In this document: piece after piece, positions 11,609 to 22,380 of the stretch
Position numbering within the stretch: the first letter of the stretch is position 1
Layout of the letters: each line of letters starts with the position of its first letter
Source of the DNA: Dysidea avara
Taxonomy: Eukaryota > Porifera > Demospongiae > Dictyoceratida > Dysideidae
Assembly: GCF_963678975.1 (NCBI RefSeq)
Contig: NC_089279.1
Location: forward strand, 28,763,609 to 28,827,608
Reading direction: 5' to 3'
Length of the DNA: 64,000 nt
Notes under the pieces: generated by a model
What the model was told of the DNA's origin: nothing
The model's database searches: none
The model's input: the letters and a program-made list of their open reading frames with translations, nothing else
Translations under genes and position numbers: made by a program

Positions 11609-12789
11609 ATCTAATCCAAAACAGCCAAGCTGTAAAAAAATACAGGGTGACTTGTGTGTAGCTGATCTCTATACAGGGTGACTTGTGTGTAGCTGGTCTC
11701 AATACAGGTTTCTTGTTTCTAGTTGATCTCTTGAATTCTTTTCAGGGTGACTGCTCTATTAGGTTGACTGCTCTATTAGAGTATCTCGATCTCGCACTTG
11801 CTGCACCAAGTAGGATTTCGTGTTATAACTCCGTGGCTTTAAGTCTGATTCTTCTACTCCATTGAAGAGCCTTTCTAAGATGATTACTCCATCTATAAAG
11901 CAATTTTCAAAGCGTTACCCAGCGGTTTATCTGGTAGGCATGCCTGGCATGGCATTTTCTAAGTGATTTATTGTTAATGTTGTATTGCTTTCGTGTATTG
12001 GTATTTTGTTGTGTAATGTTGTCTCTGTTTTGTAATGCTGTATTTTGTAGTTATTTTTGTATTCTGGACAGTACCTTGTACAGGCTTACACCTTTTGTAC
12101 TTGTCCTTCCGGGTCTGTGGTAAATTGATAATAATAATAATAATAATAATAATAAAGTAGTAGTTTTTTATTAGCTAATCTCGATTGCGTAATTGTTACA
12201 CACTGTTGGTTTTTTTGTTGTATCTTCCTGATTTTTAGCTCGATTTCTTTCAAACCACAAAAGGTTTGAGGTTCAATAGTTAACCTATTCACCCACCGAT
12301 TTTCAGCTTCTTCCCATACGCGGTTTATCCTGTAGGCGTGACAACATATTGGTGTTATTTTTCGTGAATAATCGCTCATAACTCTTTTCCTGTTTATCGT
12401 ATTCTAGCCAAAGTTGGTACAGAGATGCGCCTTTATATCCCCCTTCAGTGTGCCAAATTTCAAGGAAATCGGATATTGCGGTCGTGTTTTATAGCAGTTT
12501 TTGTAAGTGTGCGAAATGAGGAAGAAAAATAAGAAGAAAAAAACGAAGAAACTAAGCCAATTTCTGAAGTCGCATAATTCGGGAACAATTGAAGCGATTT
12601 CGCTCAAATTTTGGAATGTGGAGTGCTGAAGGTGGAGGGAGTGTCCACAGCAAAAATCGTCTTGTTTCATCAAGGCAGCACAGAGCTACGGAGGTGTGAA
12701 AATTGCGTTTTCTTTCTTCCTGTCAATATACTCACGGGTGTTGCGTGCCGGCTTCTTGGGCCGCACGACACACTACCGTGTGTCTTGAT
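11609..12789 (+). mobile_element. Minisatellite-bearing repeat family, copy D (short, both ends present)
   Basis: It begins with ATCTAATCCAAAACAGCC and one arm of the 5' palindrome, then jumps into a few minisatellite units (11640-11747), the module (11748-11791), two tail blocks, a TAA-type microsatellite (about 12128-12156) and the CCAAATTTCAAGG segment. It ends in the hairpin at 12767-12784 followed by TTGAT. This makes it the most compact view of the family from end to end. It lacks most of the array and one palindrome arm. Confidence 0.7.
12767..12784 (+). other. Terminal hairpin of copy D
   Basis: GACACAC pairs with GTGTGTC across a TACC loop, followed at once by TTGAT. The same structure closes copies E and F. 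Confidence 0.65.
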
Positions 12790-12978
12790 ATCATGATGTT
12801 AGCTTTTATTATGTAGTGCAGTGCTAAATTCTGGTTCCATGGGACTGGTAAAACAATAATGACTGTCAGTTAGTTACTAAGGATTATTGCATACTTTTCT
12901 TTGGAAAATTCACTCATTTTATTGTAAAATCATCCTCAAAAAACAGCCACCCTATATAGTTGCTTTGTAATTAAATAC

Positions 12979-13209
12979 GGTACCGCTCAAATGTAATGTC
13001 ACACTTGCTCGCGCCGCTTGATTGCAAGTGATTAAAAAACTTGCTAATTAAAAGGCGAAGCACCCGTTTCCTTCGCGAGTATTCATCCCATATGAAACAG
13101 GATGAATACTTGCGAAGGAAACGGGTGCCACGTCCTTTAATTAGTGAGTTTTGTAATCACTCGCAATCGAGCAGTGCAAGCGAGTATGATGTTACATTTG
13201 AGCGGTACC
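12979..13209. repeat. Foldback element with GGTACCGCTCAAATGTAA ends
   Basis: Near-symmetrical arms meet at about 13092 around TCCCATATGAAACAGGA. They include GGAAACGGGTG and AATTAGTGAG-type segments on both sides. A diverged relative lies at 57302-57536, just upstream of the receptor-like gene. Confidence 0.7.
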
Positions 13210-13408
13210 GTACCGTACCAATACTCAAATAATTGTATGCCGGTGCATATGTAGTTACTGTGATTGAGTCTACTATATTTCTGCACAATTTTGATCATTA
13301 TAGACTAGCAAAAGTGTTACACTTTATGCCAGCATAATAGAATCATTGTATAATGGGATATGTCAGAGAGCAAACAATGGCCATACTCCACATAATTACA
13401 GCAATTCA

Positions 13409-14055
13409 TGTGACCGGATTTCACATAACCAGGCTTCCACACACACAAAATCAAACTTACGTTTTTACCAGAAATGGATTGCTGGTCTTATACACTATCA
13501 TATTCCACACTGTGCTTCCTTCAGGACTGGCAAGTCTGGTTTCTGTAGCAGCTTTCTTCCGACCCTGTCAAAGCCACGAGTGGGAGATTGGTGCCATTAA
13601 ATGGCCATGGCTTTGTGATAATGGTATGTAGTGAGCTGGGACTTCACAGAGAGCTCGCCAATAGTGTTCTCAGTCAATTTGGAGCGATTTGAGGGCCATA
13701 GAGGGCCAAGGAGAGCCCAAACTTAGCCTCTGGATTCCATTCGTCTTCTTACTTCATTTTATACTCCTATATTAAGCCCACCCACCACCCACCACCCCCC
13801 ACCCCCCACCCTATAACTACCACCTGTGATATTATTACCCGCTCGAAGAAAGCTGCCCGAAACAGGGCAAATTTTGGGTATCAGAAGTTTATACACCCAC
13901 TCAGTGATAGCTAGTAAATAGATGAATAATTGGTGCAAATTTTGTTTGCACAGCTGTAGGCACTGGGAGGTTATTACACAATGATAACTTAAAATCACCA
14001 TATCTCCTAACGAAGCTTTGTGTGTCGAAGCCTGGTTTTGTCAAATTCAGTCACA
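13409..14055. mobile_element. MITE with TGTGACCGG ends, 647 bp
   Basis: This is an inverted, roughly 80-90% similar copy of 47760-48418. Ends are TGTGACCGGATTTCACATAA and TTTGTCAAATTCAGTCACA, with TA after the right end. It contains a C-rich CCACCC microsatellite at about 13778-13812. Overlapping 80-92-codon open frames inside are not maintained in the other copy. Confidence 0.7.
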
Positions 14056-14087
14056 TATAAAGAATTTGTTTCTTGATAGGGCTAAGC

Positions 14088-14475
14088 TATATAAAAAGGT
14101 GCAGCTTTCAAAAGCCTGGGTGAAAAAAGTTGTGAAATCAAAGGTGGCAGTCATTAAATGGCTGCAGTGGTATTATTTAATAAATGCACAATGCCACTAC
14201 AGTAGACTCTTGGTTATCCAAACCTTAAAGTGTTTCAAGTGATGGTAAAACTGATGAATAATTTAGATAACTGAAGCCCATACATTTATATACAGAGCTC
14301 TGTTCAAATACTCCAATATAACATACACTTGTGCTCAAAATACTCTAACAGAACAGTCATTTCCGATTTTGAACAAATGAGGGTACGGATAAACAAGAGT
14401 CAGATAATTGAGGGTCTACCATATTAAACCACCTTTGATTTCACAACTTTTTTCACCCAGACTTTTGAAAACTGC
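14088..14475. repeat. Broken AACAGCC-family palindrome arms (copy G)
   Basis: A left arm (GCCTGGGTGAAAAAAGTTGT, GAAATCAAAGGTGG) and a right arm (CCACCTTTGATTTC, TTCACCCAGACTTTTG) are split by the Tigger-like element at 14200-14421. This is an isolated 5' end of the minisatellite family. Confidence 0.6.
14200..14421. mobile_element. Tigger-like MITE
   Basis: Left end CAGTAGACTCTTGGTTATCC follows TA. The right end is AGGGTCTACCA, followed by TA. It contains a partial module at 14341-14360 (TACTCTAACAGAACAGTCAT). It is inserted in the palindrome of copy G. Confidence 0.6.
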
Positions 14476-14930
14476 ACCCTTTATACATTTTGGTTGGTTT
14501 TACGTGCTTTTCCTATTTCTTGGCTAATAAGCTACTTACAACAGAATATACACTATGAATTAAGGTATACTCTAATAAAACAGCCAGCTCTCAAGAACAA
14601 TCTTGATTTTGAAACGTTTAGCATAGCAGCTATTTTTAGACATAATTGGTTCTAGCCTACTTTATGCTGTTATATTAATCTCTTAATTGTTCATCTATAG
14701 TCGGTGTATTATTTTCATCTTGTTACAGGGTGCATATAGTGCAATTTTCAATGCTACGGATGAGAATCACAATAGCCTGTTTTGTTTCAAGGGATATTGT
14801 TCAGTTTATTAAGAAAATACAATTTGTCATTATTGTTGCTGCATTTACATGTACAACATTTCATTATGTTAGTAACATTTATGTATGCTTGTAGACCCTT
14901 TGTAGAATGTATAATAACTATATATGTAAT
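14476..14930. other. Unassigned sequence
   Basis: Only a partial module copy (14569-14587) is noted; no gene is seen. Confidence 0.3.
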
Positions 14931-14931
14931 A

Positions 14932-15159
14932 CAATAGAACTGAACCCCTTGGGACTAGGGGTGGTCCATAAGTGTGAAAAGTGCATATCTCTAAACTGTG
15001 TATAAATAACCTTAAAATAATGTAAAGAATATTCTTAAAAAATTCAGTATTATCAACTACCCTAATAGAACTGTCACTACTCTAATAGAGCAGTCATTTC
15101 CGTAGTTTGGTTAACCGAGAATCCAGATAAGTGAGATCCGGATAACTGAGGTTCCACTG
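14932..15159. mobile_element. Tigger-like MITE carrying two modules
   Basis: Ends CAATAGAACTGAACCCC and AACTGAGGTTCCACTG lie between TA dinucleotides. It is the reverse orientation of 7620-7858, sharing GTTATCC/GGATAAC and 'cataagt' phrases. Module copies lie at 15060-15098. Confidence 0.7.
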
Positions 15160-15336
15160 TAGTTAGTATATAGGTCTTTGATCTTGGTAGCACCTTATCA
15201 AACTTTCTTTCATCAAATGTACTCCATAGTTTACTTGTGTGAAGTGTCTTAAGTTCAACAGTGTTATTAAAAAGGAATTAACCATCTCATATTTTACATT
15301 TATTTATAAGTAGCATTGGTACTTGCCCTACAATAA

Positions 15337-16055
15337 AAACTAGTTCGTTAAAATGGCACACTAAAATGTCCCCAGTTTCAGCACATCTACTACTTCATTT
15401 GTGCTAATTTAGCACATAGGTGTGTTATTTTGACACAGTACAGTGCATGTGCTTAAAATGAAAGTGTGCTAAAACAACACACCAGCTCTGTAAAACAGCA
15501 CATTGACATGTTAATTTGACATGTTAGTGTGCTGTTTTGTAGTGTGCTACTTTTGCACAGTATAAGTTGAACAGTGTGCTGCTTTAGCACATGTAATACT
15601 TTAATGTGCTATTTTCTTCAGCACTTGTGCTGTAAAGTATTAATGAATAAACTAGTGTCCATTTGGTTCTACTTGGGGTACTTAGAGATAATGAGTTACT
15701 CTCTAGAATTCCTATGGATATAATTACATGAAAATAACAAGGAGAAAACATCCTGACCACATGGTAGACTCCTGTAAGCGTTCGAGCGTAAATCGGATGG
15801 CTGCAGGTTCGAGGCTACCTAGGTCCAGTCATGGATTTTTTTTCTCCTTTCTCCAACTTTTCAAACACACCTTAAGTAGTTAAAGTCTAAGTAGCTGGGG
15901 TCTTTGAGCAGGCTGTAGGACCAGGTGTCCTACAGACCTTCAGCACTTGTGCTGTAAAGCATTAATGAAAAAAAAAACTCATTTTGTACACAATGAACAC
16001 ATGTGTAATGTGCTGAAACCGGGGATGTGTTATAATAGCACACTTGTTTTTAGTA
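15337..16055. mobile_element. TIR element rich in GTGCT/AGCAC words, with an insertion
   Basis: Diverged inverted ends include CCCCAGTTTCAGCACAT at the left and ATGTGCTGAAACCGGGG at the right. The body is built from repeated 'agcacac' and 'gtgtgct' words (15370-15620). It is interrupted by the SINE-like insertion at 15651-15938. Confidence 0.55.
15651..15938 (+). mobile_element. Possible tRNA-derived SINE
   Basis: It is flanked by direct repeats of about 29 bases (CAGCACTTGTGCTGTAAAG... at 15619-15650 and about 15939-15970), consistent with a long target duplication. Inside, ATGGTAGACTCCTG and CAGGTTCGAGGCTACC could be A- and B-box-like. A hairpin GTAGGACC/GGTGTCCTAC lies near its right end. 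The long duplication and the lack of a clean poly-A tail leave it uncertain. Confidence 0.35.
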
Positions 16056-16189
16056 TATACTTGTAGGACCATGACCACACTAACTAAAAGTCGTAAAAAT
16101 TACATATCATGCATTCACATAGCATGAAAAGTTCTAATAAAGAAAAAAAGATTGCACTATAAAGGTTTCCAAAGGAAAGAAACAAGTCA

Positions 16190-16262
16190 CCAGCTGGATT
16201 CAAATTCTGTCAGACCTTGTGTTTATAAGGTACATGCCTTGACCACTTAGGAAAACCTCTAA
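16190..16262 (-). repeat. tRNA-like SINE head
   Basis: On the minus strand TAAGTGGTCAAGGCATGTAC (A-box-like) is followed after about 35 bases by TTTGAATCCAGC (B-box-like). The acceptor stem is not convincing, so this is a SINE relic rather than a functional tRNA gene. A similar head is at 52138-52212. Confidence 0.4.
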
Positions 16263-17267
16263 AGCTAACATTAATGGGAATGCATTAAAAACATCAAGAT
16301 ATGCTTGACTGTTGTGTGCGGTTTACAGAAAGAATTCAAGTGAATTTTTGTCTACACCCTTGTACTAATGGTACTGCAAATGACGAACAACAGTAGCTAG
16401 AAGCTTCATTTAAATATGAGGTAATTTTTAGATGATGAGTGCTTCATTTGGCACACAAACCATTTTGATATGTGTATCAGATGGCAAGAAAACTCCAAAG
16501 AAATTCATAACAGACAGATGGCTTTTCAACTTTATAAATATAGAAGAATATTTTCTAAGATTTTGTAAGCAGGTTTTGTAAAGATCGCTTGCTACAATTG
16601 TCACATATATGTGAAACAATAATCAAAACTTTTCACCTTTTAAGCTGATCATGAATACTCACTAAACCATACATAGAACTGGGGCCGACTATCTTGTTTG
16701 CCAGAGAAAGAGCTATTGATCATAAGCTGTGTAGTATATCAGTGACATGTAGAGAAGAGAAAATGGAAAATTGTGGGGCACCATTTTACCTACAACTTGT
16801 GCTAATCTTATCCAATATGAAAGGCCAAATTATTTTTAAATGACACCTACCAAGGAATGTTTTGGTCTCCAACATGATCAGCTGGCTGACTGTAAACACA
16901 TATACATTAAACCATAAAATTAATGCATTACAGAATGCACTGTTGAGTCTTTCAGCACATGCTCAAAATGCATGTCCATTTCAGCACATGTTCAAATTTA
17001 CAATGCATGTCCACCTAAAGTGTAATATTTGTATTATTATATTATATAGTACCTGTAAACGTCCACAATGCTAAGAATATCCTTACCATTTTTGCTTTGA
17101 CCCTTCCACACAAGGTTCCTTATACCCATACAAGATTATGGTACAACAACAGTATCTTGCAATATACATTAATTAATAACAACTGTTAATTCATTGCTTC
17201 CTATAGTATACATACAACTGGATTGCCATCATCTACTGTAATTTGCTTTTTTTCATTGTAGCTAAAG
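16263..17267. other. Unassigned AT-rich sequence
   Basis: Two repeated TTCAGCACATG phrases (16953, 16981) are all that stands out. No gene is seen. Confidence 0.3.
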
Positions 17268-17269
17268 TA

Positions 17270-17483
17270 AATCAGGAAAAGTTCGTCGGCAAAATATTTT
17301 CGTCTCTATATAGCTGTATTGATATCGACGAAAATTAAAATGACTAATTATTTTTAACTAAACAAAAAAATTGCGCATACTAATATTAACATGTAGTTAT
17401 TCCGTCAAAAATATTTCGTCGATCAATATGTTGCATCGAAATTTTAATAGATGAAAATTTTCTATGCTGAAATTTTCCTGATT
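17270..17483. mobile_element. MITE with AATCAGGAAAA ends, TA target
   Basis: Ends AATCAGGAAAAGTTCGTCG and GAAATTTTCCTGATT are flanked by TA. Subterminal TTCGTCG words occur on both sides. It is non-coding. Confidence 0.6.
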
Positions 17484-17751
17484 TAGCTATGGTAAAATAA
17501 TTTGCTTATGCAAAACTTTTTTTTTAACTTGTACAAAAATTTCTTACATGAAACTTTTACATAAGATCGAACTATAACTACATAGCTCTAATAAGCAGTC
17601 ATTACATGTACATTTGTAGTATGGTGCGTGGGAAGATCAATGGCTGCCACCATGCAGTGTTACAAATCAGTTGTAAAACTGGTTTACAAATAATTGTAGC
17701 ATGGCTATAAGTACCTCCTTTTGGACACACAGCCAGTCTGGCCACTAATTA

Positions 17752-19698
17752 GGCCACTCCAATTGGTAATTATGTTTCTGGTCCTTTGAAAATCAGTTCT
17801 ATAGGTGCGGGCGGGCGGAATTCAGCAACAAAGCAACAATGATTCGAAGTGACTGCTCAATTAGAGTACTTTTTGTCATTTACTGACTGTTCTATTAGAG
17901 TATATCGATCCGTACTATGCACTCTGCCCATTTCTAGCAGGTTTTCAATGATAAAATACAAATTATGACACTTAGATAGGGTCCGCAACGCGAAAAATCG
18001 ATATCCTCCAATCAACTACCTAACTATTGTCATGTGTTAGGCTAAGTGTAACTTGAATAACACCAGCGTGGCAGCCAAGTTTGTCACTTTCTTCTGGTAG
18101 AAAACGATACAAATGTCTTAAAATCACGTGATTTTTCGCTGCAGCGGTTCGTAGGGTTCTTCGTATGCCACGATATTCACTCTCAACATTGTTTAAGTAG
18201 TCTATCATCAACTCAAAGTATCGGTGGTTTGATTTTATTGGTCAGTTTCTGGTGGCAGCACGATCTGTGCAGCTTTTTGACGACAGACAAAATGTTTCTT
18301 CCTCTGGAGCGCAGGACAAGCAGAGCAGCAACTGCGCCGTGGGTCAGCAATGACCAGTACTAGGTAAAGTACCTGCATGCGGAGTATGGTTATAATTGAA
18401 GCTTGTTAGCCATCTGGCTGAGCCATCTATATGCTGAAATTCGGCCAAAATGACGCGATTTTTGCAAACAAATACCAGAATGGTTGATACATCAGTGAGA
18501 CAGTCTCCAACAGCAAGGATACGAAGCTTATAAACACCTAGCAATACGGCTATCTCGCCCAGTAAACGCATAGAGCAATCCTGTGCATGAAATAGGCACT
18601 CACGTGATTGAAATTCAAATTGCGGAAATACCCATGAAATCGCTTTCATTTCTGAATAGGAACCATGCAATGTGCTCCTTTTGTAAATATTTGTGTTAAT
18701 TGTTCACTCAGACGTGGTCTGGGCCAGTGCAGGTGTGTTTTGTACTATGATGGTATCGTAGGAAAAGTCTTAAACTGCTGGGCTAGTCGAGATGCTGAAC
18801 CTAACGTACACAAACTGATTGTCACTTGATTCCTAGTGATTTTAAGGTCATTGGAATAGATTATAGTTGTATTTTCGGAGATTTGAATATCAATCACGTG
18901 AGTGCCTATTTCATGCATTGGACTGCTCTATGCGTTTACTGGGCGAGATAGCCGTATTGTTAGGTGTTTATAAGCTTCGTATCCTTGCTGTTGGAGACTG
19001 TCTCACTGATGTATCAACCATTCTGGTATTTGTTTGCAAAAATCGCACCATTTTGGCCGAATTTCAGCATATAGATGGCTCAGCCAGATGGCTAACAAGC
19101 TTCAATTATAACCATACTCCGCATGCAGGTACTTTACCTAGTACTGGTCATTGCTGACCCACGGCGCAGTTGCTGCTCTGCTTGTCCTGCGCTCCAGAGG
19201 AAGAAACATTTTGTCTGTCGTCAAAATGCTGCATAGATCGTGCTGCCACCAGAAAATGACCAATAAAATCAAACCACCAATACTTTGAGTTGATGATAGA
19301 CTACTTGAACAATGTTGAGAGTGAATATCGTGGCATACGAAGAACCCTACGAACCGCTGCAGCGAAAAATCACGTGATTTTAAGACATTTGTATCGTTTT
19401 CTACCAGAAGAAAGTAACAAACTTGGCTGCCACGCTGGTGTCATTCAAGTTACACTTAGCCTAGCACATGACAATAGTTAGGTAGTTGATTGGAGAATGT
19501 CGATTTTTCGCATTGCGGACCCTAACTTAGATAGTTAGATTTAGCATACTTGTTGCAGTCCAATATTTGTTTCTGAAATCCAGCTTTTTCAAAAAGCTGA
19601 AGCGGGAATTTTACCCATGTATTTCTGAAATTTCACATTCTCCAAAGAGGATGCGGGCGGTGGACCAGCCGGAAACATAATTACTAATTGGAGTGGCC
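17752..19698. mobile_element. PIF/Harbinger-like MITE (TTA target) with a nested foldback
   Basis: Inverted ends GGCCACTCCAATTGGTAATT and AATTACTAATTGGAGTGGCC are flanked by TTA on both sides, the usual Harbinger target. GATGCGGGCGGT-type subterminal words are shared with 63093-63538. Two modules lie at 17850-17911. The 1.5-kb foldback at 17977-19524 is inserted within it, leaving about 400 bases of original element. Confidence 0.7.
17977..19524. mobile_element. Foldback element, 644-bp arms, 7-bp TSD
   Basis: Ends TAGGGTCCGCAA and its complement are the same as the element at 353-3440. They are flanked by ACTTAGA duplications (17970-17976, 19525-19531). Arms 17977-18620 and 18881-19524 are nearly identical; the 260-bp spacer is unique. 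Both arms hold two outward-reading open frames (63 codons at 18020-18211 and 19290-19481; about 96-108 codons at 18344-18670 and 18867-19157). Their matching translations follow from the arm identity and match no domain I know. Confidence 0.85.
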
Positions 19699-20389
19699 TT
19701 AGTTCAAAGACTTCAAATGAAACCAAACACCAGACCGACAAAGGAAGTCACAATACGGTGGGGTCTATTCTACGGAACGGAACGGAACGGAACGGAATGA
19801 TGGGCTACACTACGGAACGGAACGCTTTCCCAAATTGAAGCCTGCAGCTTACCATTGCTGAAACTGGCCTTACAAGTTATCAACGGACTTCTAGTTGGTG
19901 ATCAAACATACCTCCAAGAAAGATAGAGATGATTAAAGGATTGATTGTGGGTTCGTGTTAGTCGTTATTAGCAACGAATTTGTAATTGTGGTATTAGCTG
20001 TCTCAGTGACTGATCTCCTCCCTAATATACCAAGCAGCGCTCTTTAATTCATTTATTGATGACTGAAGCGAGTTTGTTGCAGTGGCTCAGATGCCGGATT
20101 GGAAGTCAGTTAATTGTTTCTGCTGGTATTGACAAGCTATTCAGAAGGCTAATCAATTTCATCAGTTTCAGAGCACAGTCACAATAAACTGGGCACATCT
20201 TCCAGAAACCAGAAAGGCACTGGTGACAGGGAAAGGTTAGTTGATCACAACTTGATTCAGTCTAACTTCAGCATAATAGCTACGTGGCTGAGTGAGTGAA
20301 GTATCACTTTCAGAGTTTCAGACCACACGTGAAGATTTATGAGATTGGATTCATCAAATTTTAGTTGCAATGGACTATGATGGTGATGT

Positions 20390-21010
20390 TTTTGCTTGTA
20401 CTCTTTTATACACAATACAGATGACTGTGTTGCGTTGCAACAAGATCTGGACTTGCTAGTCCAATGGTCTCACACTTGGATGATGTCAGTCAATCCTCAA
20501 AAATGTGAGTTTTTAAGAGTGACAAATGAGATGTCCCATCGTACATATTTTCTACATTGAGAACACACTAATCAAGGAAGTTTTGTCTGCTACCTATCTA
20601 GGGGTTTTGATAGCAAGCTGACTTTGAATATCATATTCAGAAGAGCCAACCAAATCAACACCTTCTATATACACAGAATTTTACATCACTGTGTTCCCAA
20701 GTTGTGTAAGTGCAATTGTTACAGAAGCATGTTTAGACCTATTGTGGAATATGCATCACCTGTTCGGGATCCCCACAAAAACAAAGCTGAAGCCATCCAG
20801 AAGAGAGCTACCAGACTCTGTCTAAATGATTTTTTCGAGATACTCCAGTGTTCTAATATGCTGATCTACCTACACTACAACAGGGAAGAGTCAGAGCTAA
20901 ACTCACAATGATGTACAAGATTATTAATGACCACATTGATATCACTAAAGATTTCTTTATCCATTGTGACCCTCGGTTAAAGGAATGGATATTTTCAACT
21001 AATGACAAAC
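20390..21010 (+). pseudogene. LINE reverse transcriptase, C-terminal fragment
   Basis: Read in shifting frames, this stretch resembles the end of a non-LTR reverse transcriptase. It starts near the catalytic Asp-Asp, continues through a WSHTW-like helix and a frame containing VEYASPVRDP and RATRLCLNDF (plus frame 20624-20911), and ends in the post-RT thumb. The VEYASPVWDP-type motif followed by an RRA/KRAT segment is typical of CR1/L2/jockey-type elements. It lacks the 5' part, has several frame breaks, and is followed by an AATAAA-containing tail near 21160. Confidence 0.65.
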
Positions 21011-21189
21011 AGAACATTGATTCATATAATTTTTTTCCCTTCAGTAATTAAGCTTTGGAACCCACTCCCCCTTATGTAATTAATTCTCCCTCCTTCATTC
21101 AGTTTTGTAATAACTTAAGTACATGTGAATTATAATCTTGTGTGACTTCTGCACAATAAACAAATAAATCCAGTTTTACTGACGAGCTG

Positions 21190-22160
21190 AATTTTTCTCT
21201 AAGTAAAATGAAATCTTACTGCATCTTTAATTGCAAAAATTCTAGCCTCACATACAAGTAGCTATGTACTAAATATAATTAATATATATGTGCTATCATA
21301 AAGTATGTACTAATTACAAATACACTTGAAGTTGGTGTTTCTGACATATTATAGCTAAAACCAAGGACCTTTTAGACAGCACTGTCAAAGATGATTCATT
21401 AACTATCCAAAACCATACTGACTGTATCATAATAATCCACTCTACCTTCTCTTGAATGGGAGTGTAACAAATCAATTATTATATCAATTTCATCATGTTG
21501 TGTGCAACATAGCTACATAATTTTTTAAATTTGTGTACATATTTTCAAGTGATTCCCAGTCCAGCTGATCCAATGGGTTCATAAATTCATGTATTTGTCC
21601 TGCTCTGTATATGCATGTTAGCTTCTTAGTACATGTGCAGAGAAGTATGTGAAATGTTACACTACAGAAATCCCTGTGATGGCTATCAACATAGTATACA
21701 TACATGGGAGTCTTAGGAGATCTGGTTGGTCTCAAGTACTGATTAAAGGCTAGCAGTTGAAAACAGAAACTTTTCAACTCACTACTGGCTTTAGTCCACT
21801 GCAGTAGTTAATGGATTCAGGCATATCACTTTATTGATGCTCACAGAATATAGCCTCCTTATGGCACACGGCCCAGTCTGTCAGTATCATTTCTCCACAC
21901 ACTGCATGAAATTCCTTAACTTTTTTACTGAGTTAATTCCACTGACTCTTTCTTGTCTCCTTGCTTCCTATGTAGTGTACCTCCAGTGTACAGATGCATA
22001 ATTGAAACACACCGGCCCAGGCTCCAGAGTGTATAAGTAAGCATAAACAACTCACATACTATTAGCCTTGATGAAACAAGCAATGAATTACAGTTAATCA
22101 CAGTTAATCCCACAATAAGTACTTCGTACTAATGACAACCAACAAGAATCCACAATCAGT
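21190..22160. other. Interior of the CGGAA TIR element, unassigned
   Basis: AT-rich sequence between the LINE fragment and the BEL left LTR. Short minus-strand open frames (21493-21777, 21925-22113) show no domain. Nothing else is seen. Confidence 0.35.
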
Positions 22161-22163
22161 CTT

Positions 22164-22380
22164 TATCGTGGCTGATGCACGTTACAGCAGGTTCACAACA
22201 GCGGCAAGCAGGAGGGCCGACGATTGAGCGGATAGAGGACAACGTGTTACACACTACTCATCGCGTACGAAAAACATGGCATCCAGTCACACATTACAGT
22301 ATACGCATGCGCATAACCTAAGGCCTAAAATACAATAAGGAAGTACAATAATGAATATACTATAAAGTCAGTTCATGACA
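22164..22380 (-). repeat. BEL 3' LTR
   Basis: It reads TGTCATGAAC... to ...CCACGATA on the minus strand. The pol stop codon falls inside it. CCCGGAGGA directly upstream may act as the polypurine tract. Confidence 0.9.

Noticed and set aside
12767-12789. Standard Helitron 3' end (hairpin plus CTRR)
   Set aside because: The hairpin is present, but it is followed by TTGAT rather than CTRR, so a canonical Helitron is not supported.
13346-13631. Overlapping 84- and 92-codon frames
   Set aside because: They lie mostly inside the MITE at 13409-14055 and are not kept open in its copy at 47760-48418.
16190-16262. A functional tRNA gene
   Set aside because: The acceptor and anticodon stems do not pair convincingly; a SINE head is more likely.
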